From assembly GCA_029260555.1 (NCBI GenBank), contig JAJDCZ010000058.1:23282-87281 (forward strand): a DNA stretch of 64,000 nucleotides, given 5' to 3'. This document shows, in pieces, positions 8,416-17,966 of this stretch. How positions within the stretch are numbered: the stretch's first letter is position 1; the number at the start of each line of letters is the position of its first letter. Origin of the DNA: Phycisphaerales bacterium (GTDB taxonomy: Bacteria > Planctomycetota > Phycisphaerae > Phycisphaerales > UBA1924). Below the pieces are notes generated by a model. It worked only from the letters and a program-made list of their open reading frames with translations. It did no database searches and was not told the DNA's origin. The position numbers were made by a program, and so were the translations under genes.

Positions 8416-10170
8416 TCAGACGGCTGCGGCATCAGTGGACTCTGGAACGACCTTTCGAAGTTGGTCCCGTAAATATACGGAAACCTGGACATCTGACTCG
8501 AGCGTGAGGGCCTTTTTCGCGATCCTCTCGCACTGGGTAATCGTGACGCTTCTGATCAGCCTCTTGAGGCGCGGGATCGAAGAGGCTGTCACACTGAGGG
8601 TACGCAAACCCAGCCCGATGAGCAACAGGGCGTACTCGGGCTCGCCTGCGGCTTCGCCACAGCATGATACGGGAACATCGCGCCGGCGGGCTGCCCGCAC
8701 GACCTCGCGGACCAGCTTGGCAACCGCGGGATGGGCGAAGTTGAACAAATGTGCCACCCTTTCATTGGTTCGGTCCACAGCGAGGGTGTACTGAACCAGG
8801 TCATTGGTGCCGATGGAAAAAAAGTCGACCTCGCGGGCGAAGGTGCTGGCCATCAGAGCGGCTGCGGGCACCTCGATCATCATCCCGACTTTGATGTCTG
8901 GATCAAAGGCAATGCCTTCTTCAGCAAGGTCTTCCATGGTGTCGCGGATGAGCATGCGGGCATGGCGGAACTCAGAGGGGTTGGTCACAAGCGGGAACAT
9001 AACGCGGATGGGACCAAGAGCGCTGGCGCGCAGGATTGCCCGAAGCTGGGTCTTGAACATGGGCAGGGAGCGCAGGCAATAGCGGATGCTTCGCAGCCCC
9101 AGAAAGGGGTTTCGCTCGGGGGTTTCGAACTGGCTCTGGGTGTATTTGTCTGCTCCGAGATCGACGGTTCGGATGGTCAGAGGCTTGCCATTGAGAAGCT
9201 CAACGCACTTTTGATATGCCTGGAAGTGTTCTTCTTCGGTGGGTTCGTGGGTGGAGGTGAGGAAGAGGAACTCGGTGCGGTAGAGGCCTACGGATTGGCC
9301 GCCGGAGCTGAGAACGGTGCTGATTTCTTCGGGGAACTCGATGTTGCCTGTGAGGGTGATGTCTACGCCATCGCGGGTCTGGCTGGGTAGGTTTTTGAGT
9401 TCATCCAGTGAAATCTGGACGAGGTGAGACTGTTCGATGTAGGCCTGGTATTCATCGAGTTTTTCTTCGGTGGGGTCGAAGATCACCAGCCCCCGGTCGC
9501 CATCGACGATGACGGCCTGGTTATCTGTGGCATGGTCAGTGATGCGGCCACAGCCTACGACGGCAGGTATGCCCAGGGCGCGGGCGACGATGGCGGTGTG
9601 GCTGGTTTGGCCACCCAGATCGGTGGCGAAGGCGATGACCTGATCGCGATTAAAGCCTGCGGTTTGCGAGGGGGTCAGGTCGTTGGCGATGATGACAGCT
9701 TCGTGGTCCAACTCGTTGAGGCGTGAAGCATGTGAGCCGATCAGGTGGTGTAGCACCCGGGCGGAGAGATCGTGGATGTCGTTGACCTTGGTTGTGAAGA
9801 CGGAGTCTTTTTTGGCAGCAAACTGGCCAGCCAGATTTGAGAAGGTGCGGTAGACTGCGAACTCGGTGGTGACCAGTTGATCGCGGATCATGTTACGGAT
9901 GGGTTCAATCAAGGTGTTATCAGCGAGCATTCCGATGTGAAACCGGAAGATATTGGCAGTTTCAGTGCCCATTTCCTGCTCAGCCTGGGTAAAAACCTCG
10001 CCTAGTTCTTCGAGAGAGGCTTTCAGGGCATCGTTGAGGCGGGTGATCTGTTCATCGACGGTGTCAGCGGGGATATGTCGGCGCACGATGCGTCGACGAT
10101 TGTCGTCAAGCGTGAAGACGCGGCCGATAACCACGCCGGGGGAAACCGGGATGCCTTGAATAATCTCCAT
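8416..10170 (-). CDS. ptsI: Phosphoenolpyruvate-protein phosphotransferase (PTS enzyme I)
   Basis: About 584 residues, full length for enzyme I. The chosen ATG gives MEIIQGIPVSPGVVIGR, which aligns with the usual start of the family; a GTG at 10194 would add eight residues. The phosphohistidine loop is GGQTSHTAIVARALGIP, with His near 191. The PEP-binding barrel shows FLYRTEF-like LYRTEFLFL, the FFSIGTNDLVQYTLAVDR segment, and the catalytic Cys in CCGEAAGEP. It moves phosphate from PEP to HPr. No HPr or EII gene is nearby, so it may serve a regulatory PTS. It is divergent from rho and upstream of rne. Confidence 0.95.
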   Translation of the reverse strand: MEIIQGIPVSPGVVIGRVFTLDDNRRRIVRRHIPADTVDEQITRLNDALKASLEELGEVFTQAEQEMGTETANIFRFHIGMLADNTLIEPIRNMIRDQLVTTEFAVYRTFSNLAGQFAAKKDSVFTTKVNDIHDLSARVLHHLIGSHASRLNELDHEAVIIANDLTPSQTAGFNRDQVIAFATDLGGQTSHTAIVARALGIPAVVGCGRITDHATDNQAVIVDGDRGLVIFDPTEEKLDEYQAYIEQSHLVQISLDELKNLPSQTRDGVDITLTGNIEFPEEISTVLSSGGQSVGLYRTEFLFLTSTHEPTEEEHFQAYQKCVELLNGKPLTIRTVDLGADKYTQSQFETPERNPFLGLRSIRYCLRSLPMFKTQLRAILRASALGPIRVMFPLVTNPSEFRHARMLIRDTMEDLAEEGIAFDPDIKVGMMIEVPAAALMASTFAREVDFFSIGTNDLVQYTLAVDRTNERVAHLFNFAHPAVAKLVREVVRAARRRDVPVSCCGEAAGEPEYALLLIGLGLRTLSVTASSIPRLKRLIRSVTITQCERIAKKALTLESDVQVSVYLRDQLRKVVPESTDAAAV

Positions 10171-10194
10171 GAACACACCATTCTCATCAGACAC

Positions 10195-10573
10195 AGCGAA
10201 GTCATTTGCTGTGGTTTTGTCAACACCCAGCCCGGGCGTACTGGCCCGTGGGGTTGACTGATACGGACATGATAGCGCATCAGGTCGTCCAACTGGGGCA
10301 ACAACATGCTACAAAGAGGCTATGCTGAGTGAGGTTGTGTATATTGTACGGTAAAAATACGGGTTGTGAATGGCTGTTCAGAGGATTGCAGCGGATTTGA
10401 CAGGGGGTTTTGATTTCATGTTTTGTTCACAAGGGCGTGGAAATGAAAGATGGTTGCTTGACACTGCGAGGTTGATGTGGTGTGATTGGTACGAGAGTTT
10501 GATCCGGGTGACCCTGCATCGGGGGCGCGTGTTCGAGGAACCCGGGTTGAGCTGAAGAAGAAGAAACAGATCA
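10195..10573. other. Intergenic region between ptsI and rho
   Basis: Region of about 380 bp between divergent genes. It should carry promoters for both. I see a sigma70-like element ahead of rho (listed separately). A 61-codon frame at 10370-10555 has no ribosome site or recognisable features and I do not call it. No tRNA or clear riboswitch fold was noticed. Confidence 0.6.
10458..10486 (+). promoter_or_regulatory. Possible sigma70 promoter for rho
   Basis: A perfect -35 hexamer TTGACA (10458-10463) is followed after 17 bases by TGTGAT (10481-10486), which matches four of six -10 positions. It would give an untranslated leader of about 80 bases before rho. This is sequence resemblance only; planctomycete promoters are poorly defined. 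Confidence 0.35.
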
Positions 10574-11737
10574 ATGACGACGCTGACAGGCATTCTTGAA
10601 TGGTCGCAGCGCGCTGATGGGCATGTTCGACAACTCGTCGATTCATCCATCATCACGAGTACGACTGATCCGATCGTCCCAACAGAGTTTGGGACCATGT
10701 TCAACTTGCGCCAGGGGCTGGAGGTCACGGTTGAGGTGATCAGCAAGAAACCAAGGCGCAGGCGAGGCCGGAGCCGATCCGGGGCGCCACGGCAGGTGGT
10801 TGAGTCGTTTGTTTCAATCGAAGGGCTGGAACCCGAGCAGTTCAGCCAGTGCAAGCCTATTGAAGATCTGACAGCGATTGACCCTCAGCCTCGGCTGACG
10901 CTTGAGTATCCGGGGTGTCCACCTTCGTGCCGATTGATTGATCTGTTTTGTCCTATTGGCAGGGGTCAGCGGGGGCTGATTGTCTCGCCTCCCAAAGCGG
11001 GCAAGACCACGCTGCTCAAGGACATCGCGCATGCGCTCTTGCACAATCATCCGGATATCACGCTTTTGGTGTTGCTGGTTGACGAAAGACCTGAGGAAGT
11101 GACGGATTTTCGCAGATCCATGCGGGCCATTACCGCGGACGAGAACCGTGTGCGGGTGATTGCATCCAGCAATGACCACGAGGTTGAGCGCCATATTGCG
11201 GTGACGGAGATGACGCTGAACCGTGCCAGGCGGATGGTTGAAGCGGGTCGGCATGTGGTGGTGCTGATGGATTCGCTGACCAGACTGGGGCGGGCGTTTA
11301 ATCGATCACGCAAGCATGCATCCAGTGGTCGAACGCTGACGGGCGGGATCGATTCTAAAGCGCTGGAAGTGCCCAAACAGATATTTGGAGCAGCGAGGAA
11401 TACTGAAGAGGCGGGCAGTTTGACGCTATTGGCTTCGTGCCTTGTTGATACGGGCTCTGCGGGGGATCAAGTGATCTTCGAGGAGTTCAAGGGCACGGGC
11501 AACATGGAGCTGGTGCTGGACCGCAAGATCGCAGAACGGCGATTGTTTCCAGCGATTGATCTGGCGGGTTCTGGAACGCGCAAGGAAGATTTGCTTTTGG
11601 AAGAGACGACGCTGGCGACGGTGACGGCGCTTCGTCGCAGGCTTATGAATATGCCGACACACTTGCAGATCGAGCAGCTCCTGGCAGCATTGCAGCGTTT
11701 CCCCACCAACGAAGCACTGGTATCAATCTCGCGGTAA
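10574..11737 (+). CDS. rho: Transcription termination factor Rho
   Basis: 387 residues, slightly shorter than the E. coli protein (419) because the N-terminal helical part is reduced. It shows the RNA-binding cold-shock-like domain (~30-95, containing a basic insert [10 protein letters not shown]), then the RecA-type hexameric ATPase: Walker [14 protein letters not shown] (~139), [14 protein letters not shown], Walker [17 protein letters not shown] (~226), and the Q-loop/R-loop region [14 protein letters not shown]. It binds nascent RNA and terminates transcription with ATP hydrolysis. It is transcribed alone, divergent from ptsI and convergent with the TerB-like gene. Confidence 0.96.
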   Translation: MTTLTGILEWSQRADGHVRQLVDSSIITSTTDPIVPTEFGTMFNLRQGLEVTVEVISKKPRRRRGRSRSGAPRQVVESFVSIEGLEPEQFSQCKPIEDLTAIDPQPRLTLEYPGCPPSCRLIDLFCPIGRGQRGLIVSPPKAGKTTLLKDIAHALLHNHPDITLLVLLVDERPEEVTDFRRSMRAITADENRVRVIASSNDHEVERHIAVTEMTLNRARRMVEAGRHVVVLMDSLTRLGRAFNRSRKHASSGRTLTGGIDSKALEVPKQIFGAARNTEEAGSLTLLASCLVDTGSAGDQVIFEEFKGTGNMELVLDRKIAERRLFPAIDLAGSGTRKEDLLLEETTLATVTALRRRLMNMPTHLQIEQLLAALQRFPTNEALVSISR

Positions 11738-11777
11738 GCCCGTTTCGTAAATGTGCAAAAAGTGGATCAGGTGTGCA

Positions 11778-13208
11778 TCAGGCAGGTTCAAGGGCGCCCA
11801 GTTGGCGGGCAGCCTGGCGACAGGCACTGATGACGCTGGGCGAGTTGCTGGGGTCTTCAGCCAGAGCCAGGATCAAAGGCTCAGCCCAGACAGCCCGGTT
11901 GTTTGCAAGAGTTTGTACATCCTGAGATCGGCTGGCGTTGAGGCTATCGATGACGAGCATGAATACGAGCCATTCATCTGTCATGAGTCTGATGCCAAGA
12001 TCTTTTTGCCAGGGGTGCAGGGGTCTCATCAAATCCAGCAACAGAGTTCCAAGTTCATCTGCGGGCTCCCAGGTTGAGCCTGCGGGTTTGAAGTGACTCT
12101 GGATGCGTTGAGCAGCGTTGATGATGGATCGACTGGTGTCGCCATGCAGATCGCTGACGAGCTTCAGAGCAGATTCGGGTTTGACCTCGCACAGGGACTC
12201 GTCGACCTCGTTGAGCGAAGCTTGAGCCTGGTCGAGGAGTTGAGTCACGCGCGATTCTGGCACGCCGATGGAGGCTGCGATTCGTGTGATCAGGCGGATC
12301 TCGGAATCTTCCAGCACACCATCAGCCAGTGCGACGCGAATGACATCACCCAGGAGTTGGAGTTTGCCATCGTCATCGCGGGGCAGATCCGAGCGTTTGA
12401 CAGCGGTTTTTTTGTCCTTGAAGATTTCGTTGATGTCAGACTCAGCGACGCCCAGGCCTCGGGCCAGCTCGGTGATCTGTGAGAGTTCGGTTTCATCAAC
12501 CATGCCATCAGCCATGGCGATGGCTCTGAGGACACGGATTCTGGCGATGGACTCAAGATCGGCCAGCGAGCCTTTGCGGATGTTGATGCGATGGCTCAAG
12601 AGTGAGTGATCAACCTCGTCAAACTTGGCAACGGGGGCTCCGATTTGCACACTCTGGGAAAACTCGTGAGCGAGTTGTCTTTGAGCGGCGATGCGCCAGG
12701 CAGGGTGAAAATCAGACACCATGGCGAGCCTGCCATCCCAGAGACAGACCCAGTCAACGAAGGGTTGAATCTCTTTATGGGCATAGACAAACTCAGCGAG
12801 CCTGCGAGGTGACTGGTCAACAAAGGTTCCCAGGAAGACGGAATAGATCACGAGATGATCAAGCCCGGGGCGGGTTGATGCGACTTCGTGGGCGTGGGGG
12901 AAGGCGTTTTTGCAGATGGGGCAGCAGGTCTGGTCGTGCTGGGCATAGGCCAGGGGGAGGCTGTGGTCGGTATCGCGGACATACTCTGTGCCACAGGAGC
13001 ATTTGTAGAAATGTTGTCTGAGGAGTCGCTGAGCATCTTGGGAGTTGGCCTGGTCGTCAAGCCCCATGGGGCTGAGGCTCTGGCTTTGCAGAGCACAGTG
13101 CTGGCACAGAACGAACGAATCGTCACAAGGCACCAGTCTGCCGAACTCTTCTCTGGTCCAGCTGAGTGAAGTTTGTGTGCCACAACATCTGCAGACTTCT
13201 TTGGCCAT
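11778..13208 (-). CDS. Zinc-ribbon protein with two TerB-like helical domains
   Basis: 476 residues, function unknown. The N-terminal ~105 residues hold several Cys pairs (CRCCG, CQHC, CSC, CPIC) that look like two zinc ribbons. Around 230-320 there are two tandem helical modules, each with an acidic loop: RIRVLRAIAMADGMVDETE and LGDVIRVALADGVLEDSE. These resemble the TerB/DjlA N-terminal fold, where the acidic loop can bind metal. There is no signal peptide, so it is probably cytoplasmic. A GGAG eight bases upstream supports the start. The TerB assignment is by motif resemblance; the zinc-ribbon fusion is unusual. Confidence 0.7.
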   Translation of the reverse strand: MAKEVCRCCGTQTSLSWTREEFGRLVPCDDSFVLCQHCALQSQSLSPMGLDDQANSQDAQRLLRQHFYKCSCGTEYVRDTDHSLPLAYAQHDQTCCPICKNAFPHAHEVASTRPGLDHLVIYSVFLGTFVDQSPRRLAEFVYAHKEIQPFVDWVCLWDGRLAMVSDFHPAWRIAAQRQLAHEFSQSVQIGAPVAKFDEVDHSLLSHRINIRKGSLADLESIARIRVLRAIAMADGMVDETELSQITELARGLGVAESDINEIFKDKKTAVKRSDLPRDDDGKLQLLGDVIRVALADGVLEDSEIRLITRIAASIGVPESRVTQLLDQAQASLNEVDESLCEVKPESALKLVSDLHGDTSRSIINAAQRIQSHFKPAGSTWEPADELGTLLLDLMRPLHPWQKDLGIRLMTDEWLVFMLVIDSLNASRSQDVQTLANNRAVWAEPLILALAEDPSNSPSVISACRQAARQLGALEPA

Positions 13209-13248
13209 GAATGCGCTCCAATCGTGCTTTGTGCTGAGTGTACTCTAT

Positions 13249-13278
13249 GAAAAAGGCTCAGCCTGAGGGTCTGAGCCT
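13249..13278 (-). terminator. Rho-independent terminator after the secreted protein gene
   Basis: On the minus strand, arms AGGCTCAG and CTGAGCCT (8 bp, perfect) enclose a nine-base loop and run into TTTTTC. It lies about 50 bp after the stop of the 13327-14214 gene and before the start of the next minus-strand gene, so it separates the two transcripts. Confidence 0.7.
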
Positions 13279-13326
13279 GAATCGTTGATGATTTATGGGG
13301 AAAGGGGGGTTGGGTGGGTAGTGGGG

Positions 13327-14214
13327 TCAGTCCACGCGTTTGATGGTGGTGGTTGTTTTGTTTTCGATTTCCATGACCATGGCATCCTGACCGGCTTTGA
13401 GCTTGATCAGGCCGTCGACCTTGAGGGAAGTGAGTGACCCGGATTCGTGATTCCAGACATACTGGCCGTTGTAGCTGGCATCTGTCAGGTCGATGGGCAT
13501 GGTCTCGGGGACCTGGGCACCTTTTTCAAATGTGATCGTGCCATCCATCATGATGGTCGCGTTTTCAGCTTTAACGCCTTTGAGTGTGTGATCGGTGGAG
13601 ATGGTGAGTGTGCCCATGGGCTCGACGGGGATGACATTTTTGTTGGTCCATTTGTCACCTGTGGAGGCACTGGTTTTGGTGCCACTGGGCATGAGGATCT
13701 GGATGAAGAGTTGGCGGTTTTGATCAGCGCCGACGATTGCCTGAGCAAAGCCACCCATCTGGCCAGCGGGGATCAGGCCTTTGTCGCCTGTGAGTTCGGT
13801 GATGTTACCATCGCTGTCCATTTTGATGGACAGGCTTTTGCCCACGATGGGGCGCAGGGCGCTGGCCAGTTCATTGCCGGTGTCCTGATCGGCGGGGGTG
13901 GCGGAGTCAAAGGCCAAGTCCATTGCACCGGAGGTGGACATTTTGATTTTCTCGAAGGTGGCTGTGAGTTCGGTGCCATCTTCATTGGCGTTGATCACTT
14001 TGAAGGCGATGGTGATGTTCTGGGATGTTTCCATGCCAGCCCCAAAGCTCTGGGTGACGCTGTTGCCGGATTCGATCTGATATCGAAGCGTCTGGCCGGA
14101 TTCAAACTGGGGTTTGAGGTTGACAGCTTTAAGGCCAATGGCATTAGCGGTCATGCTGAGCACCATTACGCTCATGGCGGTTGTGGCCAAGGCACAGTTT
14201 CGAAGCATTTTCAT
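13327..14214 (-). CDS. Secreted protein of unknown function
   Basis: 295 residues. A signal peptide is clear at the N-terminus (MKMLRNCALATTAMSVMVLS, with probable cleavage after TANA). The mature part is beta-rich with no Cys and resembles the DUF6263-type periplasmic proteins of planctomycetes (for example the TLRYQIESG and SIKMDSDGNITELTG segments), but this family name is tentative. It has its own terminator, so it is probably a single-gene transcript, divergent from the ChaN-like gene. No enzymatic motif is visible. Confidence 0.75.
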   Translation of the reverse strand: MKMLRNCALATTAMSVMVLSMTANAIGLKAVNLKPQFESGQTLRYQIESGNSVTQSFGAGMETSQNITIAFKVINANEDGTELTATFEKIKMSTSGAMDLAFDSATPADQDTGNELASALRPIVGKSLSIKMDSDGNITELTGDKGLIPAGQMGGFAQAIVGADQNRQLFIQILMPSGTKTSASTGDKWTNKNVIPVEPMGTLTISTDHTLKGVKAENATIMMDGTITFEKGAQVPETMPIDLTDASYNGQYVWNHESGSLTSLKVDGLIKLKAGQDAMVMEIENKTTTTIKRVD

Positions 14215-14457
14215 GGAGTTTTCTCTCTTGTGTTAATCTGACATTCAAAGTTGGAGCATCCAGCGCCGTGCTGAAGCTGACGAGCGATTGTACCTGCACG
14301 CTCGTCCCCGTGATGGTTTGTGATCCTGCTGAGTGTACCGATTGGAGCGGAAAAAGTCGCATTAATCGGGCTTGTATGTATCGTAAGGGGCAATTCCGGG
14401 AGATTCTTTTGCTCTTTAAGCCTTGACGGTGGGCTTTGGTGTTGTCATGCTCATGGC

Positions 14458-15522
14458 ATGAACAAAGCTATGCGAATCGTGCTGATGGGGGTTGTGGGGG
14501 TTGTGTTGCTGACGGGCTGTGCTGGGAACAAGGTGAATCCTGTAGCGGTGGTGGAAGCGGGGAGCCGATCACCGGTTGACAAGCTTTTGATGTTTGATGC
14601 GAAAACTTCAGAGCCTGTGACCTTTGAGCAGGTGGTCGAGCGCATGCTCGAGGCGGATGTAATTATCCTTGGCGAGCAGCATGATGATCCCATGGCCCAT
14701 GCGACCCAGCTGGTGCTGTTCCGTGAGTTGAACATGCTTGAGCCTGGCACAGCGTTGTCCATGGAGATGCTTGAGCGCGATGAGCAGGGTTATGTGGATC
14801 AGTATCTGGCGGGCGAGATAGGTGCTCGAAAGCTGGCTTCACTGACAAAGTCGGCCAACTGGGGGGCGAAGGGTGGCTGGCACAAGTGGTATGGCAGGAT
14901 TGTTGCGACAGCCAAGGCGCGTGGTGCAAGGGTTGTGGCTGCCAATGCGCCGCGGAAATACAGTCGCAAGGCTCACAAGGAAGGCTACGAGGCACTCAAG
15001 GAACTGCCCGCTGAGGAGCAGGCGTATTTTACGCTTGCCCAGCCCATGCATCGCGGTGAATATTTTGACAACTTCCATGCGTTGTTTGCGCCCGCTCAAA
15101 AGGATGAGCCTGAAGAAGAAGCTGACAGCGATGAAGGTGAGGCTGAGGGGGAGGCGCAGGAAGAGACTGAGAGTGATGCTTCGGGCGAGGAAAAGGCGGA
15201 GGAAAAAGATGACGACCACATGAGCATGAGTGAGGAGAAGATCGAAAATTATTATCGATCGCAACTCGTCTGGGACGCGACGATGGCATCATCGATTGCG
15301 AAGGCACTGCAAACGGGAAGTAAAAAGGTATTGCATCTGGTGGGGCGGTTTCATTGTGATAATAACGGGGGTACGCCTGAGCTGGTGCATCGATATGCAC
15401 CTGATGCGCGGGTGCTGGTGATTTCGATGTCGCCGGGCACGCCTGAAGATGGTGTGCTGGCTGAGGATGACACAGGTCGGGCTGATATTGTGATATACAC
15501 AACGGTTCCTGAGGCTGAGTGA
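14458..15522 (+). CDS. ChaN-like lipoprotein with an acidic insert
   Basis: 354 residues from the ATG at 14458 (MNKAMRIVLMG); the frame extends upstream but only this start gives a signal peptide with lipobox VLLTGC. After it comes a ChaN/Tiki-like domain (DUF399): the metal- or haem-site segment ILGEQHDDPMAHATQ and the ALSMEMLERDEQ strand near the N-terminus, and HLVGRFHCDNNGG near the end. ChaN family members bind haem or are relatives of Tiki-type metalloproteases. Between about residues 218 and 262 is a very acidic insert rich in Glu and Asp that ordinary ChaN lacks. It is probably anchored in a membrane facing the periplasm. Confidence 0.82.
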   Translation: MNKAMRIVLMGVVGVVLLTGCAGNKVNPVAVVEAGSRSPVDKLLMFDAKTSEPVTFEQVVERMLEADVIILGEQHDDPMAHATQLVLFRELNMLEPGTALSMEMLERDEQGYVDQYLAGEIGARKLASLTKSANWGAKGGWHKWYGRIVATAKARGARVVAANAPRKYSRKAHKEGYEALKELPAEEQAYFTLAQPMHRGEYFDNFHALFAPAQKDEPEEEADSDEGEAEGEAQEETESDASGEEKAEEKDDDHMSMSEEKIENYYRSQLVWDATMASSIAKALQTGSKKVLHLVGRFHCDNNGGTPELVHRYAPDARVLVISMSPGTPEDGVLAEDDTGRADIVIYTTVPEAE

Positions 15523-15562
15523 ACGAGATTGGGTCAAGGGGGCGAGCCTGGTTTGATTCTGA

Positions 15563-16153
15563 TCAGCCGCCGGGTCTGGCAAAGCGGATGGCATCAGAAT
15601 CCCAGGGGGTGGTGTTTTTAAGAGCATCGACGACATCCTTCGCATCGCTGACGACATCCCACATGTGTGCATGTTGATCGTTCATGAAGCGTTCGTTTAC
15701 GCAGCGCTGGAGTTGAGCGATGGTGGGGTCGAAGAACCCCCGGGCGTTGACGATGATGACGGGGCCTGTGTGCAGGCTCAGGCGTTTCCATGTCAGGACC
15801 TGGAACAGTTCATCGAGGGTGCCACACCCGCCTGGGAGGACGATGAAGGCGTCGGATTCCTGTTTCATGTGTTTGAGGCGTTCGTGCATGTCATCGACGC
15901 GGCGCAGTTCGGTGATGCCTTCGTGGCCCCATTCAACATCAACCATGAAGCCTGGGATGACACCAAGGACGGTGCCTTGCTCTGCCATGGCGGCGTCGGC
16001 CAATGCGCCCATGAGTCCGGTGCTGCCGCCGCCATAGACGATGCTGTAGCCTGATTGAATCAGCTGCTTTCCCAGAATAGAAGCCTGATTGAGGTAGAAG
16101 GGATCGCACTGGCTGCTGGAGGCACAGAACACGCAAACGCGGCTAATAGACAA
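15563..16153 (-). CDS. LOG-family nucleotide 5'-monophosphate phosphoribohydrolase
   Basis: 196 residues, the standard size of the TIGR00730/LOG family. It carries the Rossmann-like start VCVFCASSS, the phosphate loop GGGSTGLMGALADAA and the signature PGGCGTLDELFQVLTWKR (PGGxGTxxE). Characterised members cleave N6-substituted or unsubstituted AMP to release the base. The start is TTG, supported by AGGAG seven bases upstream. It is convergent with the ChaN-like gene. A second, longer LOG-type protein is encoded at 24119-25237. Confidence 0.9.
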   Translation of the reverse strand: MSISRVCVFCASSSQCDPFYLNQASILGKQLIQSGYSIVYGGGSTGLMGALADAAMAEQGTVLGVIPGFMVDVEWGHEGITELRRVDDMHERLKHMKQESDAFIVLPGGCGTLDELFQVLTWKRLSLHTGPVIIVNARGFFDPTIAQLQRCVNERFMNDQHAHMWDVVSDAKDVVDALKNTTPWDSDAIRFARPGG

Positions 16154-16426
16154 CCTGAAGCTCCTGAATTGAACGGCATGAAACAGTGTTACAACGCCTT
16201 ATTGAAGCGTCCGAGAAAGGGTCATCCACCTGATATCGCAAAAGTTTTGATCAATGTGCAAACATGTGTATTGAGTTGAGATTCGAAATGCGGTATTTTT
16301 GTGAATTGTCGCGTGATGAGTTGAGAGGAGCTTCTCTGCCACGCATATGGAGGTTTTGGCTTGGGACATCGTGTCTCGGGCTTGGATTGTGCAGCATGGC
16401 TGCACCAGGATGTGGAGGTATATGAA

Positions 16427-17908
16427 ATGAGTTACAAAACGGTGGATCGAGTATCGAGATCGGGATTGAGCCTGGGTTTGAGATTGGGTCTTGGAATGGC
16501 GCTGGTATCGCTGGTTCCTGTCACCACTGTGCAGGCACAGGTTCGCTCTTCGGGCAAGAAGATGAATCCCGGGTCTGCGATTCAGATTGTTGAATCAATC
16601 AAGACGATGAATCGGGCGGACAGTCTTCTTCCCCCGCCTGCGACGGATGATGATTTTTTCCCGCGTGATGCTGCCAAGGAGGGCCTGGGCAGGCTGTTGT
16701 TTTTCGACAAGATCCTCAGCGGCAACATGAACACATCCTGCGCGACTTGCCACCATCCTCTGGCGGGTACCAGCGACGGGTTGAGTCTGCCTGTTGGCGA
16801 GGGGGGTCTGGGTTTGAGCACAACGCGCGATACTGGTCATGGGCCGGATCGTGTGCACGAACGGGTGCCTCGCAATGCGCCGCATGTGTTCAATCTGGGT
16901 GCGTTTGAGTTTACACAACTGTTTCATGATGGCAGAGTGGCATTGGATCCGAGTCAGCCTTCGGGTTTTGCCACACCAGCGGGCAACGACCTACCTTTGG
17001 GGCTGGATAGCCCATTGGCAGCACAGGCGATGTTCCCGATTACATCTGGAGCGGAGATGGCGGGTCAGTCTGGTGAGAACTCGGTGGGGGATGCAGCTGC
17101 TGCGGGACAGCTTGCGGGTCCGGGTGGTGTGTGGGATCAACTGGCGGGTCGCGTGAGTTCCATTCCTGAATATGTCACGCTGTTTCAGAGTGTCTATCCC
17201 GATGTTCAGGTTGCATCGGACATTACCATCGTGCACATTGCCAATGCAATTGGATCATTTGAATCGGGTGTGTGGCGTGCAGATAACAGCCTGTTTGATC
17301 AATATCTGCGGGGTGACCGCATGGCCATGAGCCCAAAGGCGATCAAGGGCATGAGTGTGTTCTATGGCGCGGGCGGTTGTGCATCATGCCATAGCGGGAC
17401 TTTCCAGACAGATCAGTCGTTTCATGCGATCGGGATGCCTCAGATCGGTCCTGGCAAGGGAAACAACTTGCCCGGGTATAGCGATGGTCTTGATGATTTT
17501 GGTCGTGAAGGTGTGACGGGTGATATGGCGGATCGTTTCCGTTTCCGTACGCCCACGCTCAGGAATGTTGCGATCACGGGGCCTTGGGGCCATGATGGTG
17601 CTTACAGCACACTGCGCGGCGTGGTTGAGCACCACCTGAATCCAGCAGCGGCGCTGGAAACATACGACACGGCTCAGGCGGTTTTGCCATCTGATCCTGC
17701 GCTTGATCCCATTGATTTTATTTGTGCGAACGATCCTGTGAGAAGGGCTGCGCTTGCGAGTGCTGTGGAAATTGCTCCCGTCAATCTGACGAATGGGCAG
17801 ATCGATTTTCTTATCGAGTTTCTTTATGCTCTGACAGATCGCAAGAGCATTGACATGAGGCTGGATGTGCCTGAGTCGGTGCCCAGCGGGCTGCCTCTGG
17901 CGGAATAA
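16427..17908 (+). CDS. Di-haem cytochrome c peroxidase / MauG-family protein, exported
   Basis: 493 residues from the ATG at 16427, preceded by GGAGG eight bases upstream; the frame is open 22 codons further but without support. A signal peptide ends near VQAQ (~38). Two c-type haem sites are seen: CATCH (105-109) and CASCH (318-322). The conserved FFDKILSGNMNTSC segment, the helix around DNSLFDQYLRGD, and GPWGHDGAYSTLRGVVEHH near the C-terminus are typical of bacterial di-haem peroxidases. It probably reduces peroxide in the periplasm with electrons from a small cytochrome, or oxidises a substrate as MauG does. A strong terminator follows. Confidence 0.92.
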   Translation: MSYKTVDRVSRSGLSLGLRLGLGMALVSLVPVTTVQAQVRSSGKKMNPGSAIQIVESIKTMNRADSLLPPPATDDDFFPRDAAKEGLGRLLFFDKILSGNMNTSCATCHHPLAGTSDGLSLPVGEGGLGLSTTRDTGHGPDRVHERVPRNAPHVFNLGAFEFTQLFHDGRVALDPSQPSGFATPAGNDLPLGLDSPLAAQAMFPITSGAEMAGQSGENSVGDAAAAGQLAGPGGVWDQLAGRVSSIPEYVTLFQSVYPDVQVASDITIVHIANAIGSFESGVWRADNSLFDQYLRGDRMAMSPKAIKGMSVFYGAGGCASCHSGTFQTDQSFHAIGMPQIGPGKGNNLPGYSDGLDDFGREGVTGDMADRFRFRTPTLRNVAITGPWGHDGAYSTLRGVVEHHLNPAAALETYDTAQAVLPSDPALDPIDFICANDPVRRAALASAVEIAPVNLTNGQIDFLIEFLYALTDRKSIDMRLDVPESVPSGLPLAE

Positions 17909-17931
17909 ACTGATTGTAAAGAACACACATG

Positions 17932-17965
17932 AACGCTGTCAGTCTTGTGCTGACAGCGTTTTTTA
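17932..17965 (+). terminator. Rho-independent terminator after the cytochrome peroxidase gene
   Basis: Perfect 11-bp stem (AACGCTGTCAG / CTGACAGCGTT), seven-base loop, then TTTT. It lies 24 bp after the peroxidase stop and just before the radA stop on the other strand, so it may also act on the convergent transcript, although the T-run on that side is weak. Confidence 0.88.
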
Positions 17966-17966
17966 A

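Noticed and set aside
10370..10555. 61-codon frame between ptsI and rho
   Set aside because: No ribosome site and no recognisable sequence; it overlaps the likely rho promoter.
13447..14241. 264-codon plus-strand frame opposite the secreted protein gene
   Set aside because: It lies opposite a gene with a clear signal peptide and terminator and shows no motif.
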